A DNA stretch of 64,000 nucleotides. It comes from Serratia microhaemolytica (lineage in GTDB: Bacteria; Pseudomonadota; Gammaproteobacteria; Enterobacterales; Enterobacteriaceae). Shown here piece by piece: positions 58,681-64,000 of this stretch. The stretch spans positions 23,185-87,184 of the forward strand of contig NZ_SBEF01000015.1 of assembly GCF_004011885.1 (NCBI RefSeq). Direction: 5' to 3'. The position numbers and the translations under genes were made by a program. The stretch's first letter is position 1; each line of letters starts with the position of its first letter. The notes beneath the pieces were generated by a model. It was not told the origin of the DNA. It saw nothing but the letters and a program-made list of their open reading frames with translations, and did no database searches.

Positions 58681-59126
58681 TTATCGGCTCGATTGTTCTG
58701 TAAGTCAGTTTTGTCACTGGATGATAGTGACTCATCTCTACTTTGGGTAGTGTATCATTATTACGCCAGATTGCTGGATCACCGGCCTGGGTGCAAAATT
58801 GGCCTGATCGGTCGGCTATGCATACAATTACGCATACCGTAACGTGGTTGAATGGCGCACTTAGCACCTATCTGATTGAGACCATTTCAGTGGCTATTTT
58901 CCATCTAGCCAGTGCTGAACATTCTGCTCCCGTAGATGTAAGCTATGCTGTCTATGCCAAACCGTTGATCGAACCGATAGTTGCACTGACCAAGAGCATT
59001 AATAATTTATGACACAACAGATCAGGCAGATACCCATCGTCATGCCACAACATCATCATCTCGCGTTAAATTATCAGCCTGTTCTGTCCGTTTCACCCGG
59101 CACACTTACCTAACATCAGAGCCACA
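58681..59126. other. Gap between rapA and yabI, where polB and ara genes lie in E. coli
   Basis: 446 bases without a clear gene. A plus-strand frame from 58743 to 59012 (89 codons) has a plausible-looking C-terminal half but no family that I recognise and no good ribosome-binding site. The polB and araBADC genes that separate these neighbours in E. coli are absent, so this is probably a deletion or rearrangement junction. Confidence 0.5.
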
Positions 59127-59894
59127 ATGGAAATCTATCTACAACAGTTGGTTACACAGTCCCTCGCATTCACGCTAGTGATTGTCATGTTACTGGTCTT
59201 TATTGAGTCACTGGCACTGGTGGGGCTATTACTCCCCGGCACCGTGATCATGGCCAGCCTAGGCGCACTGATTGGTAGCCGACAAGTTGACTTCTACATG
59301 GCCTGGATAGGAGGGATTTTTGGCGGCTTACTGGGCGATTGGCTCTCCTACTTTATTGGCCGAGCATTCAAAAAACCGCTACACCGCTGGCCATTACTGA
59401 AGAAAAACCAGCGCATGATGGACAAAATCAGCCATGCACTCTACCAACACAGCTTTATTGCCGTTCTACTGGGTCGCTTTATCGGCCCAACCCGCCCTCT
59501 AGTACCGATGGTAGCGGGCATGATGTATCTACCTGCCTATCGTTTTGCCCCACCCAATATTATTGCTTGCCTGGCCTGGCCACCGGTCTATTTCTTCCCA
59601 GGCATTTTAGCAGGCGTAGCGATCGATATCCCAACCACCGATAACGGTGTCTCATTTAAATGGCTGCTATTTACTGCCATTATTCTGATTTGGCTAACAC
59701 TCTGGCTAAGCTGGCGCTGGTGGCGTGAAGATAAACGCGGCAGTGATAAACTTACCCGCTGGCTCTCACCATTAAAACTGCGCTTGTTGAGCCTACTGAG
59801 TTGGCTGGCACTACTAATTTGCCTCTACCATCTATTCCAACACCCACTGATGCCGGTTTTTCTGCGTTTACTCTGGAATGTCTTGGCGGGTTGA
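59127..59894 (+). CDS. yabI: DedA-family inner-membrane protein YabI
   Basis: DedA proteins are polytopic inner-membrane proteins needed for envelope homeostasis; recent work links the family to lipid-carrier flipping. The 255-residue protein aligns over its whole length with E. coli YabI. It has the conserved ESLALVGLLLPGTVIMASLGALIG first half, GDWLSYFIGRAFKKPLHRW, and the DedA signature GRFIGPTRPLVPMVAGMM. About five or six hydrophobic segments are visible. In E. coli yabI lies next to the thi and ara genes; here those are not seen. Confidence 0.93.
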   Translation: MEIYLQQLVTQSLAFTLVIVMLLVFIESLALVGLLLPGTVIMASLGALIGSRQVDFYMAWIGGIFGGLLGDWLSYFIGRAFKKPLHRWPLLKKNQRMMDKISHALYQHSFIAVLLGRFIGPTRPLVPMVAGMMYLPAYRFAPPNIIACLAWPPVYFFPGILAGVAIDIPTTDNGVSFKWLLFTAIILIWLTLWLSWRWWREDKRGSDKLTRWLSPLKLRLLSLLSWLALLICLYHLFQHPLMPVFLRLLWNVLAG

Positions 59895-60307
59895 TCACAA
59901 TATGATCGGCGGCATTAGGTAAAACATCGCTCGCATCAACATGAAAACTGGCCTGTTTTAGGCCAGCGCCCCCCTAATCTTCTGTTACTGCCAGTGGCAC
60001 TGCTCACTGGCACTGCCATTTCTATGATGACTGGAAGTACTAAAAAGCAGTGGTAAATAAAACTTTTTTAACAACAACAAGTTGCCCATCAAACATTACC
60101 AAGCAAACCGCTTCCACCTTGAGATGGAAATATTTTTTTAATTTCAGACACAAATTTTAAAAAAATCGATCAGATCACTTTTCGAACAATAAATTAGGTG
60201 TATTAACCTATCCACCACAGTAACAAACTCCCTACCCCATCAGAATCGGGCAATCTGCCCCTATTGGCAGTTAATTGCCTTACACCCCCTTAAAGAGAGG
60301 CTAATTA
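59895..60307. other. Gap between yabI and the autotransporter gene
   Basis: 413 bases without an ORF of interest. A CTGGCC-N7-GGCCAG hairpin (59948-59966) follows yabI, and a GCCAGTG-N8-CACTGGC hairpin lies at 59990-60011. From 60050 to 60230 the DNA is AT-rich, with long A and T runs, a type of sequence often bound by H-NS upstream of surface genes; that binding is inference. Confidence 0.5.
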
Positions 60308-63300
60308 ATGAAAAAAGCAGCACGTTATATCCCCAGCAGTGAGCTGACTACCGGCAAACTACTGCTCAGCAGCATGATACTCACTATCCTAACAAGTGGT
60401 GCAAAGGCCGGCACTTGCGTCCCGACGACCGACAACAATTATCGCTGCGTGGGCGTCGCAAGCGGTATCAACGACACCACACAAAATCTGACAGGAAACA
60501 ACCTGAATATTACGACTGAGCCGCGTTTCAGCCTAACGACTACCAAGAGTAATGGATTGCAGTTGTACAGTCGGGACGGATTAAACTTTATTGATGAACA
60601 TCGCTCAACCATAAGGGCAGTAAACGGTACCGCAATATATGCTGAAAATAACAATAGTGGATCACTGACTATCACCACCACAGGAAAAGTAACCGGTGGC
60701 ACCGAGTATGGTATCCAAGCCTACAATATGGGCACTGATATGACTATTAACACCGCTGATGTACTGGGTGGGTATACCGGGATTTATGCCCTAAATGATG
60801 GAAGTGGGGCACTCTCAATCACCACCACAGGGAAAGTGACCGGCGGCACCGAGTATGGTATCCAAGCCTACAATATGGGCACTGATATGACTATTAACAC
60901 CGTAAGTGTATCGGGTACTGAAGTTGGAATTTACGCCACCCATAGTGGAAGTGGGGCTCTGTCAATCACAGCTACAGGAAAAGTCACAGGGACTGCTATG
61001 GGTATATTAGCCAGTGGCAGAGGGACGGATCTGACCATTAATGTAGTTGATGTGCTCAGTGAAAACAGAGCCATTAGTGTTGATAATTATGGAAGCGGTG
61101 TACTTTCGATCACGACTACAGGAAAGATGACCAGTCTCAATGGCGATGGCATTTTTGCCGCCAACTACGGTAGTGATTTTTTCATTAACACTGCCGGAGT
61201 ATTGAGTTACAGATTTGGGATCTATGCTGAACATAATGGGAGTGGTGAACTTGCGATCACGGCAACCGGTGCCGTAAACAGCGTATCCGATTACGCCATT
61301 TACGCTTATGCAGGGGAAGAGAGCTCTGACCTGACGATTAATGTTACCGATGTGTTCGGAGGAGATAATGCCATCCTTGCCTATCATGCGGGAACAGGCA
61401 TACTCTCCATCACCACAGCGGGTCACGTCAGCACAGGGGATGGCTATGCGATAAAGGGCTTGCATAGTGGACAGGAAGAGGTGCAAATCACCGTTAAACC
61501 GGGCAGTGTGGTTGAGGCAGGTGGAAACGCCATTTATGCTGAAAGTACTTCGATGGTGATTATCACCAATGAGGGCACGATCCGCAATTTTTCTGACAAC
61601 CCAAACACGAGCGCCATTCAAACCACAGGAGCAACGACGATCTTCAACCAGGGCGAACTATATGGCCGGGTGGTGATTGATAGTGGACGCGGGAATTATT
61701 TTAATCACTATATAATGAACGAAAGTGGTGCGCTTTGGGACAGTGCTGGGCATGACAATCAATTTGATACTGTCAACAGTAGTATGCTGATGAACCAAGG
61801 AACACTGATCACTGCCAATCGAGTAACTGGCCAAACCCCACAAACTACCACCTTCAACAATCTTAGTTATCTGGTCAATGGCGGCAAGATCACCATGTCC
61901 AATGGTCGTGCGGGCGATACCACAGTGATTAACGGTAATTATGTCGGCAGAGGGGGCACATTAGTATTTGATACCGTATTGGGCAATGATAATTCACAAA
62001 CCGATAAGCTGGTGATTAATGGTGACAGTTCAGGCAGCAGCTTTGTCACAGTAAATAATCTTGGTGGCAGCGGAGCCAAAACGCTAAATGGCATTGAACT
62101 GATTACCGTGAGTGGCAGATCTACTGGTACCTTTATACAGCAAGGGCGCATTACTGCCGGGGCTTATGATTATTCCCTAATTCGAGGCACGGGCAGCAAG
62201 CAGCGCAACTGGTATCTGACCAGCAGCGCTTCACTGTTTTCCTCAGATGCAGCAACACCGCAGATAGCGTTCGACGACCCAGGTACTGAGCCACAACGCC
62301 CTAAACTGGATGAGATGGAAGAGAACCTCGCCAAATTACGTGCTGAACGGTCACAACGCACACCAGAACCAATGGTAGTACGCCCAGAAGGTGCCGCTTA
62401 TAGCAGCAACCTGGCGGCAGCTAATAACCTGTTCGTTACTCCATTAGCACAACGCAGTGGTGAAACTGCTTATCTGGATGCTAGCACTGGCAAGCAGAAC
62501 GTCACCAATATGTGGTTACGCAGTGAAGCGGCACATAACCGCTCACGTGACAGTAGCCAGCAGCTAAAAACGCAAGCTAACCGTTATGTTATCGAATTGG
62601 GTGGCGATATTGCCAACTGGCAGCTTGACGATGCCAGCCTACGCTTAGGCATTATGGCCGGTTACGGCAATAGCAAGAGCACTACCGTGGCTAATGTCTC
62701 GGGTTATCAGGCGAAAGGTAAAGTCGATGGTTATAACCTCGGACTGTATGCTACTTGGTATGCCAATGCCGCCGATAAATCCGGCTGGTATCTCGATGGT
62801 TCAGCACAATATGGCTGGTTTAACAACAGCGTTTCAGGCCAAGGTTTATTGTCAGAAGAATATGATTCTGACGGCTTTACCGCTACTTTAGAAGCTGGAT
62901 ATAGCCTGAAACTGCGTGATAACCCAGCACAAACAGTCAGCTGGTTTCTTCAACCCCAAACACAACTGGTATGGATGAATATCCAAGCCGATGAGCATCG
63001 CGAAACCAACGGCACAAGAGTCAATGGTGAAGGTGATGGAAATCTTCAAACCCGTTTAGGGTTAAAACTGTTTGCGCAAAGCACCTCAGCGCAACAGCAA
63101 ACCCTCGCCTTCCAACCGTTTATTGAGGCTAACTGGCTACATAACAGCAAAGCCTTTGCCAGTACCATGGATGGTGTAGTGGTCACTCAGGATGGTGCAA
63201 ACAATATTGCCGAAGTGAAACTCGGTATGACTAGCAAGTTTAACTCACAATGGAACCTGTGGGGCAATATTGCTCAACAAATCGGGAATCATGGTTACAG

Positions 63301-63340
63301 TGATACAGCGGCAACGTTAGGAGTAAAATATCATTTTTAA
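60308..63340 (+). CDS. Classical (type Va) autotransporter with 49-residue passenger repeats
   Basis: The 1010-residue protein has a signal peptide (about 1-34, ending GAKAG), a repetitive beta-rich passenger, a charged helical linker (DEMEENLAKLRAER, near residue 675) and a C-terminal beta-barrel of about 275 residues that ends GVKYHF, the typical terminal aromatic. Residues 117 to about 411 are six tandem units of about 49 residues starting SGxLSITTTGK. Two Cys sit near the mature N-terminus. No protease triad is seen, so an adhesin or aggregation factor is more likely than an enzyme. A good ribosome-binding site (AGAGAGG) precedes the ATG, and a strong terminator follows. It is monocistronic. 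Confidence 0.9.
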   Translation: MKKAARYIPSSELTTGKLLLSSMILTILTSGAKAGTCVPTTDNNYRCVGVASGINDTTQNLTGNNLNITTEPRFSLTTTKSNGLQLYSRDGLNFIDEHRSTIRAVNGTAIYAENNNSGSLTITTTGKVTGGTEYGIQAYNMGTDMTINTADVLGGYTGIYALNDGSGALSITTTGKVTGGTEYGIQAYNMGTDMTINTVSVSGTEVGIYATHSGSGALSITATGKVTGTAMGILASGRGTDLTINVVDVLSENRAISVDNYGSGVLSITTTGKMTSLNGDGIFAANYGSDFFINTAGVLSYRFGIYAEHNGSGELAITATGAVNSVSDYAIYAYAGEESSDLTINVTDVFGGDNAILAYHAGTGILSITTAGHVSTGDGYAIKGLHSGQEEVQITVKPGSVVEAGGNAIYAESTSMVIITNEGTIRNFSDNPNTSAIQTTGATTIFNQGELYGRVVIDSGRGNYFNHYIMNESGALWDSAGHDNQFDTVNSSMLMNQGTLITANRVTGQTPQTTTFNNLSYLVNGGKITMSNGRAGDTTVINGNYVGRGGTLVFDTVLGNDNSQTDKLVINGDSSGSSFVTVNNLGGSGAKTLNGIELITVSGRSTGTFIQQGRITAGAYDYSLIRGTGSKQRNWYLTSSASLFSSDAATPQIAFDDPGTEPQRPKLDEMEENLAKLRAERSQRTPEPMVVRPEGAAYSSNLAAANNLFVTPLAQRSGETAYLDASTGKQNVTNMWLRSEAAHNRSRDSSQQLKTQANRYVIELGGDIANWQLDDASLRLGIMAGYGNSKSTTVANVSGYQAKGKVDGYNLGLYATWYANAADKSGWYLDGSAQYGWFNNSVSGQGLLSEEYDSDGFTATLEAGYSLKLRDNPAQTVSWFLQPQTQLVWMNIQADEHRETNGTRVNGEGDGNLQTRLGLKLFAQSTSAQQQTLAFQPFIEANWLHNSKAFASTMDGVVVTQDGANNIAEVKLGMTSKFNSQWNLWGNIAQQIGNHGYSDTAATLGVKYHF
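60656..61541 (+). repeat. Tandem repeats in the autotransporter passenger
   Basis: About six units of roughly 147 bases. Units 1 and 2 are almost identical: a segment of about 80 bases around 60672-60753 recurs at 60819-60900 with few differences. Later units have drifted but keep the start SGxLxITxTG and a hydrophobic GIYA-like end. Such repeats can expand or contract by recombination. Confidence 0.85.
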
Positions 63341-63355
63341 TTAATATCTAATGAC

Positions 63356-63387
63356 ACGGCTGCTATTGTTGGCAGCCGTAGTTTTTT
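63356..63387 (+). terminator. Intrinsic terminator of the autotransporter gene
   Basis: ACGGCTGC (63356-63363) pairs with GCAGCCGT (63372-63379) across an 8-base loop and is followed by GTTTTTT-type T-run (63382-63387), 16 bases after the stop codon. Confidence 0.85.
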
Positions 63388-63773
63388 CAACACGCTGATC
63401 TCTCTTTCTTCGAGAACCAAAAACATGAGCAATAATCCGCTTCAAACACTGCTCCCATGCGTACAGCCAGCGTTGTCATTTCTTGTTGCCAACCAATAAT
63501 CCCACCTCATTCACTTCGAAAACACGGTCACATATTCAATGTGTAGATTTGGTTATTGCAGGTAATACTCACGCTCAATGAATGTACCGATAATTTTTGT
63601 GTTATTTCCCACACTCTCACCGAACGATTAAGGCTTTTTTTCCCAAATTACCGTCATAACAACCTAGCCCGTTATAACGGTAATTTGGCACAATCAATTT
63701 CTGTGGCTAAAAACTCTCCTCAAAAAATAGGTGATATTTTATGCAACGATTTTTTCTTTCATTATGTGAGTTA
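63388..63773. other. Gap between the autotransporter terminator and the insertion sequence
   Basis: 386 bases without a gene; a 72-codon frame on the plus strand (63556-63774) has no recognisable content. The main feature is the long near-perfect hairpin at 63643-63688. The right end meets the IS at about 63774. Confidence 0.5.
63643..63688. repeat. 18-bp inverted repeat with one mismatch
   Basis: The left arm CCAAATTACCGTCATAAC (63643-63660) and the right arm GTTATAACGGTAATTTGG (63671-63688) pair with a single C-A mismatch and a 10-base loop, AACCTAGCCC. It lies 86 bases from the end of an insertion sequence and is not linked to a gene end. It may be a miniature mobile element, an IS target site or a structured RNA. 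Confidence 0.6.
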
Positions 63774-64000
63774 GAGCCTATCTCAATAGAGTTTATTCCA
63801 CACAATAAGTCCGCAGGCAAAATGCAACATGGCCTCGTAATTTTCAGCCTTTTTCTCCCAGCGAACCAATAACCGACGATATCGATTAAGCCAGCTATGT
63901 GTCCGTTCAACCACCCAGCGGCGGGCTTTCATACCAGGCTCTTTTTTCAACGCGTCTGACTCCGCTTTTCTGCCTTGAATATGCGGAATATAACGGCGTG
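63774..64000 (-). mobile_element. Partial IS5-family insertion sequence, cut by the window edge
   Basis: The 3' end of an IS5-type transposase runs to the window edge. The probable terminal inverted repeat begins near GAGCCTATCTCAATAG at 63774; TTA immediately outside could be part of a target duplication. Only one end is visible, so the exact boundary and the group cannot be proved. Confidence 0.7.
63783..64000 (-). CDS. Transposase of the IS5 family, C-terminal part
   Basis: The minus-strand frame is open from the window edge to a TGA at 63783 and contains RRYIPHIQGRKAESDAL, then the IS5-family DDE C-terminal signature KARRWVVERTHSWLNRYRRL, where the Glu of WVVERT is the third catalytic residue, followed by VRWEKKAENYEAMLHF. 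About 72 residues are present and they look intact. The first two catalytic Asp residues lie outside the window. In IS5-type elements such C-terminal frames are often the second of two frames joined by frameshift. Confidence 0.85.
   Translation of the reverse strand, partial: RRYIPHIQGRKAESDALKKEPGMKARRWVVERTHSWLNRYRRLLVRWEKKAENYEAMLHFACGLIVWNKLY

Noticed and set aside
58743..59012. 89-codon frame in the rapA-yabI gap
   Set aside because: No ribosome-binding site and no recognised family; kept only as a comment on the gap.
60656..61541. Regular direct repeats resembling an array
   Set aside because: The period (147 bases) and in-frame coding repeats show protein repeats, not CRISPR repeats with unique spacers.
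61007..61621. 204-codon minus-strand frame opposite the autotransporter
   Set aside because: Mirrors the passenger repeats; an intact autotransporter with signal peptide, barrel, ribosome-binding site and terminator lies on the plus strand.

Overview
The window reads as a chromosomal segment of a Gram-negative gammaproteobacterium of the order Enterobacterales. Most proteins can be aligned by eye with Escherichia coli K-12 counterparts at nearly the same length (RpoD, DnaG, RpsU, CysE, SecB, GpmI, Kbl, Tdh, HldD, WaaF, WaaC, RapA, DhaKLM). The mix (YfeX, XanP/GltS, DUF1460, a CsgG-DUF4810-DUF799 lipoprotein set, a RIO kinase, a complete gldA-dhaKLM locus) and several breaks from the E. coli gene order suggest a Yersiniaceae/Serratia-like genome that has been rearranged. 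The genus is an inference. I saw no rRNA, tRNA, CRISPR array or prophage. One insertion sequence of the IS5 type enters at the right edge.

Layout. 1-3 kb: end of thiL, pgpA and an opposing MFS transporter. 3-9 kb, minus strand: the sulfate/thiosulfate uptake operon cysP-cysT-cysW-cysA-cysM, preceded by the haem peroxidase yfeX. 9-14.6 kb: the macromolecular synthesis operon rpsU-dnaG-rpoD, with tsaD divergent. 14.7-21.1 kb: xanP and gltS divergent, yjjV, a DAO-family flavoenzyme, yiiQ and yiiR. 21.3-26 kb: a SufR-like regulator beside a 0.7 kb AT-rich gap, then cysE-gpsA-secB-grxC-yibN. 26-36 kb: gpmI-envC-yibQ, tdh-kbl and the LPS-core genes hldD-waaF-waaC. 36-41.3 kb: a YicN-like DUF1198 protein, dusC, a DUF1460 amidase-like protein, a three-lipoprotein operon and a RIO-family kinase. 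41.3-43.5 kb: an AT-rich gap and an orphan fimbrial adhesin-like gene. 43.5-46.6 kb: FMN riboswitch, ribB and ygiB-ygiC. 47-54.3 kb: gldA, dhaK-dhaL-dhaM and, convergently, yggE-dhaR. 54.4-64 kb: folA, rapA-rluA, yabI, a classical autotransporter with near-identical 49-residue passenger repeats, and the cut-off transposase.

How the genes work together. Sulfur is imported by CysPTWA and fixed into cysteine by CysE (O-acetylserine) and CysM. Tdh and Kbl convert threonine to glycine. GldA supplies dihydroxyacetone, which the PTS-dependent kinase DhaKLM phosphorylates, under the control of DhaR. HldD, WaaF and WaaC build the heptose region of the LPS inner core. EnvC and YibQ act in the cell envelope. 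The accessory surface layer consists of the lipoprotein trio, the orphan adhesin and the autotransporter.

Most of the window is ordinary core genome, and I see no clear-cut new defence or biosynthetic system. The observations most worth a second look are the CsgG/DUF4810/DUF799 lipoprotein operon, the adhesin with a long pre-signal extension, the repeat autotransporter, the SufR-like regulator with its empty neighbour, and several long perfect inverted repeats in intergenic positions (gpmI leader, hldD leader, yggE-folA, and next to the IS).
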